DNA from: Gammaproteobacteria bacterium
GTDB lineage: Bacteria; Pseudomonadota; Gammaproteobacteria; SZUA-229
Assembly (NCBI GenBank): GCA_003228405.1
Contig: QIDK01000096.1
Coordinates: 1-37,212, forward strand
Length of the DNA: 37,212 nt
Direction of reading: 5' to 3'
In this document: one piece after another, positions 15,530-24,648 of the stretch
Position numbering within the stretch: the stretch's first letter is position 1
How the letters are laid out: each line of letters begins with the position of its first letter
Position numbers and translations under genes: made by a program
Notes under the pieces: generated by a model
What the model was told of the DNA's origin: nothing
The model's database searches: none
What the model saw: only the letters and a program-made list of their open reading frames with translations

Positions 15530-16933
15530 ATGGGCGTAACTGTAGATACATTATCGAGTATTTCAGTAGCAGCATTGGTAACAGCTATGGTAATGAAGGA
15601 TAGGCAAAAATCAGAATATATTCTGGTCGTCGGCTTAGGCGTAACCGGGCTTTCTGTGGTGCGTTTTTTACATGCTCAGAATAAAAATATTGTTGTAATA
15701 GATAGTCGAAATAAACCGCCCGGAGTTGAAGAGCTGGAAGCTGAATTTCCAGATGTAACTTTGTGCCTTGGAGGGTTTGATGAAGCCGTATTCATGGCTG
15801 CAAAAAAAATCATTATAAGCCCGGGTGTGTCATTACATGAGCCGGTTATTCAGCATGCGATTAAGCAGGGTGTGCGAGTGGTCGGTGATATAGAGCTGTT
15901 TGCACAACAGGTTAACGTGCCTGTAATAGCCGTAACGGGATCAAATGGTAAGAGTACAGTGATTAGCCTGTTAGGGGCGATGGCACAGACTGCGGGTATC
16001 AATGCGATAGTGGGTGGAAACATAGGTGTGCCTGCTCTACAAATAATCAGCTCAAATGCAGATTTATATATACTAGAATTATCCAGTTTTCAGTTAGAAA
16101 GTTTACATAGTTTGAGGCCGGTTGCAGCGGCAGTATTAAATATCAGCCCTGATCATATGGATCGCTACGAATCTTATGAAGAATATATCAGGACTAAGAA
16201 GCATATATATAAAAAATGTAAAGTGGCGGTGATTAACAGAGATGATAGTCGGGTAAGTGACATGCAGGCAGGGCATTCACTCGTGTCAGGCTTTACTCTA
16301 AACGAGCCTGAGCATGGTGATTATGGAATTCGAAAATTTAATGGTGAAGCCTGGTTATGTAAAGGCGGCAAGCAGTTAATTACAGAAAAAAGCCTGAAGA
16401 TGTCTGGCAGGCACAATATAGCTAATGCACTGGCAGCGCTTGCGCTCGGCGAGGCTGCGAATTTGCCACTAAGCGATATGCTGATCGCGCTTACTAAATT
16501 TACAGGTTTGCCGCATCGCACTCAGTGGATAGCTGAGAAAAATCATGTCACCTGGGTGAATGATTCAAAAGGTACAAATGTAGGTGCCACACTTGCTGCT
16601 ATCAATGGTTTACAGGCAAATAATAAATTAATGTTAATAGCCGGTGGCATAGCTAAAAATGCGGACTTTATGCCGCTTAGGTCTGCGGTTTGTGAGAAAG
16701 TGCGCACGGTGATATTAATAGGTAAAGATGCACCTCAGATAGAGCAGGTGTTGCAGGGATGTGTGCCGGTATTTTATGCAAAAGATATGCAGGATGCGGT
16801 AAATATAGCTGCCGACCTGTCGCACCCCGGCGATTCGGTTTTGCTCTCCCCGGCCTGTGCGAGTTTTGATATGTTTAACAGTTATGAGCACCGCGGCGAA
16901 ATGTTTGTAGAAGCGGTTGAGGATCTGCAATGA
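15530..16933 (+). CDS. murD: MurD, UDP-MurNAc-L-Ala:D-Glu ligase
   Basis: Adds D-glutamate to UDP-MurNAc-L-alanine. The N-terminal Rossmann motif LVVGLGVTGLSVVRFL, the P-loop VTGSNGKSTVISLLG, the ELSSFQLE motif and NDSKGTNVGAT are all present, ending in LLSPACASFDMF. The length of 467 residues is about 30 more than E. coli, mostly from an N-terminal extension of some 28 residues before the Rossmann strand. The first ATG has AAAGGG before it and is kept. Internal ATGs at 15587 and 15593 would give a normal N-terminus but lack a ribosome binding site. It overlaps ftsW by four bases. Confidence 0.95.
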   Translation: MGVTVDTLSSISVAALVTAMVMKDRQKSEYILVVGLGVTGLSVVRFLHAQNKNIVVIDSRNKPPGVEELEAEFPDVTLCLGGFDEAVFMAAKKIIISPGVSLHEPVIQHAIKQGVRVVGDIELFAQQVNVPVIAVTGSNGKSTVISLLGAMAQTAGINAIVGGNIGVPALQIISSNADLYILELSSFQLESLHSLRPVAAAVLNISPDHMDRYESYEEYIRTKKHIYKKCKVAVINRDDSRVSDMQAGHSLVSGFTLNEPEHGDYGIRKFNGEAWLCKGGKQLITEKSLKMSGRHNIANALAALALGEAANLPLSDMLIALTKFTGLPHRTQWIAEKNHVTWVNDSKGTNVGATLAAINGLQANNKLMLIAGGIAKNADFMPLRSAVCEKVRTVILIGKDAPQIEQVLQGCVPVFYAKDMQDAVNIAADLSHPGDSVLLSPACASFDMFNSYEHRGEMFVEAVEDLQ

Positions 16934-18225
16934 ACGTAGATATGTTATTCAAGAAAAAGCAGAAAACTCTAAAGCACGGGGTTATGAAACCGGACTATGA
17001 AAAACCTGTCATTCTTGAAGGCATTGATGGGGTATTAATTCTGCTGGTTGTTAGTCTGTTGGCAATTGGTCTTGTTATGGTTGCCTCTGCATCTATTACG
17101 ATCGCAGATAGTAAAACATCAACGCCACTTTTCTATTTTTACCGGCAATTGATATCATCAGGCCTGGGCGTACTTTTAGCAATAATGATTTTTAAAATTC
17201 GTCTGGTTTACTGGGAAAAATCAGGCATGATTTTACTGGCTGTTTCATTTGCACTGGTGATTATGGTATTGATTCCGGGAGTAGGAAAAACAGTCAACGG
17301 CTCAACCCGCTGGATACCCATTGGTTTATTAAATTTACAGGTTTCAGAAATCGTTAAATTATTTTTAATGATTTATGTTGCAGGGTATCTGGTGCGTCAC
17401 GGTGAGCAGGTTCGATCCAGTTTATGGGGATTTCTAAAACCCATGTTAATGATAGGTCTGGTGTGCATGTTTTTATTGCTGGAGCCAGATTTTGGTGCAT
17501 CAGTTGTTATTATTATGACTGTTTTAGGGATGACATTTTTAGCAGGAGTACGGTTTATACAGTTTGCAACGGTATTAACACTATTTTCAGCAGCAGCGAC
17601 ATTACTTGTTATTACCTCACACTATCGTTTGCAACGATTAACTGCCTTTATAAATCCATGGGCTGATCCATTTGATAGCGGATTTCAGTTAACTCAGTCA
17701 CTGATAGCAATTGGATCAGGTGGCTGGAATGGCGTAGGTCTGGGTGGAAGTGTACAAAAATTATTTTATTTACCAGAAGCACATACAGACTTTTTATTTG
17801 CCGTAATGGCTGAAGAGCTAGGTCTTATTGGTGTAGTCGTTGTTATTGGCTTATATACCGCACTGGTATTTCGTGCCTTTATGATTGCCAGAAAAGCAGA
17901 GTCCTGTGGTAATCAGTTTGCATCCTATTTATCGTATGGCATAGGAATCTGGTTGGGTATACAGGCTTTTATTAATATCGGTGTAAATATGGGGCTTTTG
18001 CCGACTAAGGGATTAACCTTGCCACTAATGAGCTATGGCGGAAGCAGTTTAATTGTGGTGAGTGCTTCAGTTGGGCTGTTATTACGTATCGCCTATGAAT
18101 GTTCAAATGGGCAGGCAATGACGAAAAAGGTGTCTACTGCTAAAAGACGTAAGTCCAGGGCAAAGACAAAGACAAAGAAAAGAAAAAATAAAGATATGCG
18201 TGATTTAATACAGGAGGCAGCATGA
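16930..18225 (+). CDS. ftsW: FtsW, septal peptidoglycan glycosyltransferase
   Basis: SEDS-family polytopic membrane protein that polymerises lipid II at the septum as partner of FtsI. About ten transmembrane helices are visible. Family motifs include VGKTVNGSTRWIPIG, LQVSEIVKLF, LEPDFGASVVI and the C-terminal GLLPTKGLTLPLMSYGGSS. The length is 431 residues. The last 35 or so residues form a strongly basic tail (KRRKSRAKTKTKKRKNKD) on the cytoplasmic side that is longer than in the E. coli protein. It overlaps murD and murG by four bases each. Confidence 0.97.
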   Translation: MNVDMLFKKKQKTLKHGVMKPDYEKPVILEGIDGVLILLVVSLLAIGLVMVASASITIADSKTSTPLFYFYRQLISSGLGVLLAIMIFKIRLVYWEKSGMILLAVSFALVIMVLIPGVGKTVNGSTRWIPIGLLNLQVSEIVKLFLMIYVAGYLVRHGEQVRSSLWGFLKPMLMIGLVCMFLLLEPDFGASVVIIMTVLGMTFLAGVRFIQFATVLTLFSAAATLLVITSHYRLQRLTAFINPWADPFDSGFQLTQSLIAIGSGGWNGVGLGGSVQKLFYLPEAHTDFLFAVMAEELGLIGVVVVIGLYTALVFRAFMIARKAESCGNQFASYLSYGIGIWLGIQAFINIGVNMGLLPTKGLTLPLMSYGGSSLIVVSASVGLLLRIAYECSNGQAMTKKVSTAKRRKSRAKTKTKKRKNKDMRDLIQEAA

Positions 18226-19310
18226 GCAAAAATATAATGCGTCCTGTAATAATTATGGCAGGAGGAACAGGAGGACATGTATATCCTGCTCTGGCAGTTG
18301 CAGATGAATTAAAACAACAGGGTGTGCCGGTGGTATGGATGGGAACTAAAAAGGGCATAGAGGCTCGCCTGGTTCCTGAAGCCGGTATAGAAGTTGACTG
18401 GCTGGGCATGAGTGGGCTTCGTGGCAAGAATGTTTTTGTGTTACTACTCGCACCGTTAAAAATTTTGCTGGCCTGTTATCAGGCGTTGAGAATTTTAAAT
18501 AAACGTAAACCAGCAGTCGTATTAGGTATGGGAGGTTTTGCATCTGCACCTGGGGGGGTAATGGCCTGGGTAATGCATGTACCGTTATTAATTCATGAAC
18601 AAAATGCAATACCTGGCATGAGTAATCGCCTGCTATCAAAGCTGGCAAGTAAAGTGATGCAGGCGTTTCCTGAAAGTTTTAAAACAAAGGCAGAGTATGT
18701 AGGTAATCCTGTGCGACGAACGATAACCGAGTTACCCTCGCCACAACAAAGAAATAAACAACGCACGGGTGCATTGCGTATTTTTGTTTTTGGTGGAAGT
18801 TTAGGTGCTGCCCGGTTAAATGAAATAGTTCCTCAGGCTTGCGCAAACTTAATAAAGGATAAAGACCTGCTTATTAAACATCAGGCAGGTTCAGGTAATT
18901 TAAAGCAGACACAGTTAAATTATGCACAATTAAAAGTAAAGGCCGAGGTACTTGAGTATATTGATAACATGGAAGAAATGTATTCCTGGGCAGACCTGGT
19001 CATCTGTCGAGCAGGTGCTATGACAATTGCAGAACTAGCTGCTGCAGGGCTGGCTTCGATTTTAGTGCCTTACCCCTACGCAGTAGATGATCACCAGACA
19101 TTTAATGCAAAATATTTGAGTGAGAAAGGCGCAGCAATAATAATAAAGCAGGAAGAGTTAAATGTAGATTCACTGGTAGACGTTTTAAAAAATATGAATA
19201 GAGAAAAAACTCTGCAATTATCAACTAAAGCCAGACAATTAAGTATGCCTGAATCGACAAAACTGGTTAGCGAAGCCTGCATATTAGCGGGAGGATATGA
19301 TGTTAATTGA
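18222..19310 (+). CDS. murG: MurG, lipid II-forming GlcNAc transferase
   Basis: Peripheral inner-membrane glycosyltransferase (GT28) that adds GlcNAc to lipid I. Visible are the N-terminal glycine-rich loop MAGGTGGHVYPALAVA, the lipid I-binding GMGGFASAPGG, HEQNAIPGMSNR, and the UDP-GlcNAc site FGGSLGAARLNE and CRAGAMTIAELAAAG. The length of 362 residues is typical. A strong Shine-Dalgarno sequence, AGGAGG, precedes the ATG, which also overlaps the ftsW stop by four bases. The 3' end overlaps murC by 11-14 bases depending on the murC start. Confidence 0.97.
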   Translation: MSKNIMRPVIIMAGGTGGHVYPALAVADELKQQGVPVVWMGTKKGIEARLVPEAGIEVDWLGMSGLRGKNVFVLLLAPLKILLACYQALRILNKRKPAVVLGMGGFASAPGGVMAWVMHVPLLIHEQNAIPGMSNRLLSKLASKVMQAFPESFKTKAEYVGNPVRRTITELPSPQQRNKQRTGALRIFVFGGSLGAARLNEIVPQACANLIKDKDLLIKHQAGSGNLKQTQLNYAQLKVKAEVLEYIDNMEEMYSWADLVICRAGAMTIAELAAAGLASILVPYPYAVDDHQTFNAKYLSEKGAAIIIKQEELNVDSLVDVLKNMNREKTLQLSTKARQLSMPESTKLVSEACILAGGYDVN

Positions 19311-20709
19311 AACTCATCCCATGCGCAAAATTCAGCGAGTGCATTTTGTTGGTATAGGCGGTGCCGGCATGTGCGGTATTGCCGAAGTGTTATTAAATCT
19401 TGGTTACAAAATTTCCGGCTCTGATATTAAGCAGAATACGGCTATAGAAAGATTACTTAAACAGGGGGCTACAGTATTTATTGGGCAAAAAGCCAGTCAT
19501 GTCAAAGATGCAGAAGTTGTTGTCGTATCAACTGCGATAGCAGAAGACAATGTAGAAGTTGTTGCTGCAAAAGAGCATCGCATACCGGTTATTCGACGTG
19601 CAGAAATGTTAGCTGAAATTATGCGCTTTAGACATGGCATTGCTATAGCAGGTACCCATGGAAAAACAACGACCACCAGTCTGACTGCCAGTGTATTAAT
19701 TGAAGCTGGGCTTGACCCTACCTATGTTATTGGTGGCAAACTAACTAGTGCGGCAACCAACGCAAAACTTGGTGAAGGTAAATATTTTGTGGCCGAAGCA
19801 GATGAAAGTGATGCTTCATTTTTAATATTACAGCCGATGATGGCGGTAGTAACAAATATTGATGCTGATCACCTGGAAACATATGATGGTGATTTCGAGC
19901 GTTACAAACATTCATTTATAGAATTTTTACATCATCTGCCTTTTTATGGTAAGGCAATCATCTGTCTTGATGACCAGGAAAATAAAAATATTATGGGTGA
20001 GATATCACGACCTGTGATTACCTATGGTATAGATTCTGATGCAGATGTGAAAGCTACAAACATTCGTTGCAATGGTATGCAGTGTCATTTTGAACTTAGT
20101 TTGCCTGGTATTGAATCAAAAACGGAAATAACTCTGAATATGCCAGGTAAGCATAATGTTTTAAATTCTCTTGCAGCAATCACGGTTGCCCATTGCCTGG
20201 GTGTTGATACCAGTGCAATGCAAAAAGCACTACAAACTTTTGATGGTATTGGTCGTCGTATGCAGCAGTATGGTGAAATTGAAACAGCAAAAGGGCATGT
20301 GTTGTTAGTCGACGATTATGGTCATCATCCAACTGAAATCAAAGCCACACTGGAAGCAGCTAAAAATGCATGGAGTGAGCGCAGAATTGTAGTTGTATTT
20401 CAACCACATCGTTATACCAGAACCCGGGATTTATTTGAAGATTTTAGTAAAGTGCTGTCAAAAGCAGATGCGTTAATTGTAACAGAAGTTTATGCAGCAG
20501 GTGAAAGCCATATTGCAGGCGCAGATGGGCGTGCATTATGTGCAGCAATTCGAGCCAGGGGACGTGTCAATCCTGTATTTATTGAAGATTTAAATGAAAT
20601 ATATTCATCTATTAAGGATGTAATTGAAGAAGGCGATGTGATACTAACTTTAGGGGCTGGAAGCATAGGCTCTATTGCTAAAAAATTACCTGAGGCACTG
20701 GTGAAATGA
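19297..20709 (+). CDS. murC: MurC, UDP-MurNAc:L-Ala ligase
   Basis: First Mur ligase, adding L-alanine to UDP-MurNAc. The N-terminal HFVGIGGAGMCGIAEVL and SGSDIK, the P-loop AGTHGKTTTTSLTASV, the EADESDASF motif, and DDYGHHPTEIKAT are intact. The length of 470 residues is close to the family. Two tandem ATGs at 19297 and 19300 follow GGGAGGA; the second has the better spacing of about 5 bases. A third at 19321 (MRKIQRVHF) would also match the family core. The 3' end overlaps murB by four bases. Confidence 0.96.
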   Translation: MMLIETHPMRKIQRVHFVGIGGAGMCGIAEVLLNLGYKISGSDIKQNTAIERLLKQGATVFIGQKASHVKDAEVVVVSTAIAEDNVEVVAAKEHRIPVIRRAEMLAEIMRFRHGIAIAGTHGKTTTTSLTASVLIEAGLDPTYVIGGKLTSAATNAKLGEGKYFVAEADESDASFLILQPMMAVVTNIDADHLETYDGDFERYKHSFIEFLHHLPFYGKAIICLDDQENKNIMGEISRPVITYGIDSDADVKATNIRCNGMQCHFELSLPGIESKTEITLNMPGKHNVLNSLAAITVAHCLGVDTSAMQKALQTFDGIGRRMQQYGEIETAKGHVLLVDDYGHHPTEIKATLEAAKNAWSERRIVVVFQPHRYTRTRDLFEDFSKVLSKADALIVTEVYAAGESHIAGADGRALCAAIRARGRVNPVFIEDLNEIYSSIKDVIEEGDVILTLGAGSIGSIAKKLPEALVK

Positions 20710-21611
20710 TGGCAGTTTCCAGTTTACGCATTTGCAAAGGTAAGCAGTTATTTGATGAGCCATTGTCAAAGCATACAAGCTGGCGTGTGGGTGGGCCAGC
20801 AGACCGGTTTTATACGCCGACTGATATAGAAGATCTGGCATTGTTTCTTAGTGATCTGCCGCTTGATGAAAATATTATTTTTTTAGGCCTGGGAAGTAAT
20901 CTTCTGGTTAGAGATAAAGGTTTTCGCGGTACGGTTATTTCACTAAAAGGTAGTTTATCTCAGCTTGAGTTAATTGAAGATAACAGTTTAACAGTGGGTG
21001 CGGGTGCAAGTTGTGCAAAACTGGCAAGATTTTGTCAGCGTAATAATTTAACAGGAGGAGAATTTTTTGCAGGTATCCCTGGGTTACTGGGGGGTGCACT
21101 GGCGATGAATGCAGGAGCCTTTGGTGGTGAAACCTGGCCTCTGGTTAAATTTGTTTATACGATAAACAGGCAGGGAAAAACGTTTAAACGTACTGCTGAA
21201 GATTATGAAATTGCTTACCGTAGCGTTACAGGTCATTCTGATGAGTGGTTTGTTAGTGCGGATTTTCAGTTTGAGTCGGGTGATGGTGAGCAGGCTGCAT
21301 TGAGAGTAAAAGCCTTATTGGATAAACGATCGCAAACGCAGCCTACCGGCTTACTCAGTTGTGGCTCGGTTTTTAAAAACCCGCACAATGATTATGCGGC
21401 ACGCTTAATTGAAGCTAGTAACTTAAAGGGCTATTCAATCGGTAATGCGGAGGTATCTGCTAAGCACGCTAATTTTATTATCAATACAGGTAAAGCTAAA
21501 GCCAGTGACATAGAAAGTTTAATTAATTATATACAGAAAAAAGTAAAACAGGAACAGGGAATAGACCTGTGCACAGAAGTAAAAATTATCGGGGAAATAG
21601 ATAATGACTAA
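20706..21611 (+). CDS. murB: MurB, UDP-N-acetylenolpyruvoylglucosamine reductase
   Basis: FAD enzyme that reduces UDP-GlcNAc-enolpyruvate to UDP-MurNAc with NADPH. The FAD-binding domain shows HTSWRVGGPADRF, LGLGSNLLVRDKG and AGIPGLLGGALAMNAGAFGGE; the catalytic region shows YRSVTG and GSVFKNP. The length of 301 residues fits the shorter type II MurB rather than the 342-residue E. coli type I enzyme. Placing murB between murC and ddlB differs from the E. coli and Pseudomonas clusters but is known elsewhere. The start overlaps the murC stop (ATGA), with a second ATG at 20709. Confidence 0.96.
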   Translation: MMAVSSLRICKGKQLFDEPLSKHTSWRVGGPADRFYTPTDIEDLALFLSDLPLDENIIFLGLGSNLLVRDKGFRGTVISLKGSLSQLELIEDNSLTVGAGASCAKLARFCQRNNLTGGEFFAGIPGLLGGALAMNAGAFGGETWPLVKFVYTINRQGKTFKRTAEDYEIAYRSVTGHSDEWFVSADFQFESGDGEQAALRVKALLDKRSQTQPTGLLSCGSVFKNPHNDYAARLIEASNLKGYSIGNAEVSAKHANFIINTGKAKASDIESLINYIQKKVKQEQGIDLCTEVKIIGEIDND

Positions 21612-22518
21612 CTTCACAAATGTGGCTGTTTTTATGGGAGGCTGGTCAGCAGAACGAGAAGTGTCTATGAACAGCGGTAAGGCAGTATTCGATGCCCTGT
21701 GCAGACAGGGTATTAATGCAACAGCAATTGATGTGGATCGTAATATCTGCAGACTGTTACAACAGGAAAGTTATAGCCATGTATTCAATATGCTGCATGG
21801 ACGAGGTGGTGAAGACGGCGTAATTCAGGGCTTATTAGATGTGCTTGAAATTCCCTATACCGGCTCAGGTGTTTTAGGTTCTGCTCTGGCAATGGACAAA
21901 TTGCGATGCAAGCAGCTGTGGCAGGGTATCGATTTGCCGACACCGGATTTTTATGAGCTACAGAATGAAGATGACTGTTACAAAGCGCTTAAACAACTAG
22001 GTTTGCCATTAATGATTAAGCCGGTATTAGAAGGCTCCAGTATTGGTATTAGTAAAGTTAAAACAGATAGTGAAATGCTACCTGCCTGGAAAGCGGCTCG
22101 GCAATGTGGTGGCGCAATAATAGCTGAAAAGTTTGTACAGGGTGAGGAATACACTGCAAGCATAATAGATGACCAGGTGCTGCCAATGATTCGACTTGAA
22201 ACCCCTCATGATTTTTATGATTACCAGGCTAAATATATTTCAAATGACACCCAGTATATTTACCCCTGCGGTCTGGCTGAATCATTTGAGGTAGAGCTTG
22301 CAGAGATCATGTTGAAATCATTCCGAGCAATAATGGCTGAAGGCTGGGGGCGAGTTGATTTTATGCTGGATAAAGAGCAGCAACCCTGGTTAATTGAAGT
22401 GAATACTGTGCCAGGTATGACTGATCATAGTCTTGTACCCATGGCGGCTAAGCATGCAGGCATGTCATTTGAGGAGCTGGTATTAAGGATTTTACAGGGA
22501 GCATCTTTTAATGGTTAA
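21604..22518 (+). CDS. ddlB: D-alanine--D-alanine ligase
   Basis: ATP-grasp enzyme that makes the D-Ala-D-Ala dipeptide used by MurF. Motifs include MGGWSAEREVSMNSG, MLHGRGGEDGVIQGLL, IPYTGSGVLGSALAMDK, PVLEGSSIGISKV and the C-terminal EVNTVPGMTDHSLVP. The loop YDYQAKYISNDTQY keeps the tyrosine expected of normal D-Ala-D-Ala ligases rather than the depsipeptide (VanA-type) form. The length of 304 residues matches E. coli DdlB. It overlaps murB and ftsQ by eight bases each. Confidence 0.96.
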   Translation: MTNFTNVAVFMGGWSAEREVSMNSGKAVFDALCRQGINATAIDVDRNICRLLQQESYSHVFNMLHGRGGEDGVIQGLLDVLEIPYTGSGVLGSALAMDKLRCKQLWQGIDLPTPDFYELQNEDDCYKALKQLGLPLMIKPVLEGSSIGISKVKTDSEMLPAWKAARQCGGAIIAEKFVQGEEYTASIIDDQVLPMIRLETPHDFYDYQAKYISNDTQYIYPCGLAESFEVELAEIMLKSFRAIMAEGWGRVDFMLDKEQQPWLIEVNTVPGMTDHSLVPMAAKHAGMSFEELVLRILQGASFNG

Positions 22519-23299
22519 TAAATCTTATGTGAGAAAAGGGCAGGCTGTCAGAGGTAAGAAAATAAAAAAACGAAAAATAGAAAAATTTTTTAATCGAGCA
22601 ACTGATATTTTTACATATATCTGGAAACCAAAATTAATATCAGTTGTTTTTGTGTTGGCCATATTGCTGGTTACATATAACAAAATTAATTTAAATGAAG
22701 CACTGCCAATACAGTCTGTAAAAATTGAAGGTGAGTTTGAGTTTTTAGAAAAAGAACAACTACGTGAACAGGCAATCCCTGTAGTTAAAGGTGGTTTTTT
22801 TAATGTGAATTTACCCTCAGTAAGAAATGCACTGACCGGCTTACCATGGGTAGAAGATATTTCTATCAGAAGACAATGGCCAGACCAGTTGTTAATTCGT
22901 GTAATTGAAAAAACACCAGTAGTTTACTGGGGAGAAAAGGGTGTCTTAAGTTCCAGAGGAGAACTATTTATGCCTGGAAAAAAATTGACAATAAAGCTGC
23001 CCCATTTATCCGGGCCACAGGGTCAACATAAGATAATGTTAAAGGAATTGGCAAGAATGCAGGCCTGGCTACTCGAAACGGGATTGCGTATACAGAATAT
23101 GCAATTAAATGAAAGACGATCATGGACATTAACAATGCTTTCCGGGATGGAATTAAGGCTGGGGCGTGAACAGGTGCATGAAAGATTGAACCGTTTTGTT
23201 TCTGTTTATAAAGACGCATTGCAAATAGAAAAACGTGAAATTAAACATATTGATATGCGATACACCAATGGCTTTGCAGTAGCCTGGAAAGAGGCATAA
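22511..23299 (+). CDS. ftsQ: FtsQ, divisome scaffold protein
   Basis: Bitopic inner-membrane protein that recruits FtsL and FtsB and links early and late division proteins. A strongly basic cytoplasmic tail of about 45 residues (VRGKKIKKRKIEKFF) precedes one transmembrane helix (LISVVFVLAILLVTYNKI). The POTRA domain follows (IQSVKIEGEFEFLEKEQL...LPWVEDISIRRQWPDQLLIRVIEKTPVVYWG), then the FtsQ/DivIB beta domain. The length of 262 residues is typical. It overlaps ddlB by eight bases and is five bases from ftsA. Confidence 0.94.
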   Translation: MVNKSYVRKGQAVRGKKIKKRKIEKFFNRATDIFTYIWKPKLISVVFVLAILLVTYNKINLNEALPIQSVKIEGEFEFLEKEQLREQAIPVVKGGFFNVNLPSVRNALTGLPWVEDISIRRQWPDQLLIRVIEKTPVVYWGEKGVLSSRGELFMPGKKLTIKLPHLSGPQGQHKIMLKELARMQAWLLETGLRIQNMQLNERRSWTLTMLSGMELRLGREQVHERLNRFVSVYKDALQIEKREIKHIDMRYTNGFAVAWKEA

Positions 23300-23304
23300 A
23301 AGAA

Positions 23305-24540
23305 ATGAATAAAAAGACAGATAAAAATCTGATTGTAGGGCTCGATATAGGTACTTCAAAAGTAGTTGCTATTGTCGGTGAAATAACAGCTGAAGGTGTG
23401 ATAGAAATTATTGGTCTGGGTTCGCACCCGTCGCGAGGCTTAAAAAAAGGAGTGGTGATTAATATTGAATCTACAGTGCAATCTATTCAGCGAGCCATAG
23501 AAGAAGCTGAGCTTATGGCGGGTTGCCAGATCAATTCAGTATATGCGGGCATAGCGGGTAGCCATATTAAAAGTATTAATTCTCATGGCATTGTTGCAAT
23601 CAAAGATCGCGAAGTGAGTGAAATGGATTTAGATCGGGTGATTGATGCTGCACGTGCCGTGGCTATACCGGCAGACCAGCGCATACTGCATATTCTACCC
23701 CAGGAATTTATTATAGATAATCAGGAAGGTATTCGTGAACCGATTGGTATGTCCGGAGTCAGGCTGGAAGCTAAAGTACATATGGTTACAGGTGCGGTAG
23801 GGGCTGCACAAAATATTATTAAATGTGTTCGCCGTTGTGGTCTGGAAGTAGATGATATTATTTTAGAGCAGCTGGCTTCCAGTTATTCAGTATTAACAGA
23901 GGATGAAAAAGAACTTGGTGTGTGTCTAGTTGATATTGGTGGTGGCACTACAGATATTGCGGTGTTCTCTGAAGGTGCGATTAAACATACTGCAGTTATC
24001 CCGATTGCAGGTGATCAGGTAACAAATGATATTGCGGTTGCTCTACGCACGCCAACGCAACACGCAGATGAAATAAAAATTAAATATGCATGTGCATTAC
24101 GCCAGCTGGCAAATGCAGATGAAACTATAGAGGTGCCCAGTGTTGGTGACAGACCACCACGTAAATTATCGCGTCAGACATTAGCTGAAGTTGTAGAGCC
24201 ACGTTACGATGAATTACTGAGTCTGGTGCAGGCAGAATTAAGAAAAAGTGGTTTTGAAGATATTATTGCCGCCGGCGTAGTGTTAACCGGGGGCAGCTCT
24301 AAAATGGATGGTGTAGTGGATCTTGCAGAAGAAATTTTTCACATGCCGGTGCGACTTGGTTCACCACAATACGTGAGCGGTTTATCCGATGTGGTTTCAA
24401 ATCCAATACACGCGACTGGCGTAGGACTGCTGTTATTTGGTGAACAGCATCAAAATGGCGGTGCTCAATATTTCTCAACAGATGGGGGCATGAAAGGCGT
24501 ATGGGAACGAATGAAAAACTGGTTCCAGGGAAACTTCTAA
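23305..24540 (+). CDS. ftsA: FtsA, actin-like membrane tether for FtsZ
   Basis: Actin-fold ATPase that anchors FtsZ filaments to the membrane and recruits later divisome proteins. The phosphate-1 loop GLDIGTSKVVAIVGE, the SHDS-type 1C subdomain (GVVINIESTVQSIQRAI), phosphate-2 VDIGGGTTDIAVFSEG and the adenosine motif VLTGGSSKMDGV are clear. The C-terminus GVWERMKNWFQGNF is the amphipathic membrane-targeting helix. The length of 411 residues is typical. It is followed by a 108-base gap before ftsZ, the widest within the cluster. Confidence 0.97.
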   Translation: MNKKTDKNLIVGLDIGTSKVVAIVGEITAEGVIEIIGLGSHPSRGLKKGVVINIESTVQSIQRAIEEAELMAGCQINSVYAGIAGSHIKSINSHGIVAIKDREVSEMDLDRVIDAARAVAIPADQRILHILPQEFIIDNQEGIREPIGMSGVRLEAKVHMVTGAVGAAQNIIKCVRRCGLEVDDIILEQLASSYSVLTEDEKELGVCLVDIGGGTTDIAVFSEGAIKHTAVIPIAGDQVTNDIAVALRTPTQHADEIKIKYACALRQLANADETIEVPSVGDRPPRKLSRQTLAEVVEPRYDELLSLVQAELRKSGFEDIIAAGVVLTGGSSKMDGVVDLAEEIFHMPVRLGSPQYVSGLSDVVSNPIHATGVGLLLFGEQHQNGGAQYFSTDGGMKGVWERMKNWFQGNF

Positions 24541-24648
24541 TGACTCAAAAATATTCTCTGGAAAAATATACAGCAAAACAATTTTTTAAAATTAATATAC
24601 GGGCAAAAAATATTTGTCTGAATAAAAATATAAGTGAGGAGATTACAC

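Noticed and set aside
24634-24648. GTG start for FtsZ giving MRRLHMFELM
   Set aside because: The GTG lies inside the Shine-Dalgarno sequence of the ATG at 24649, which matches the family N-terminus.
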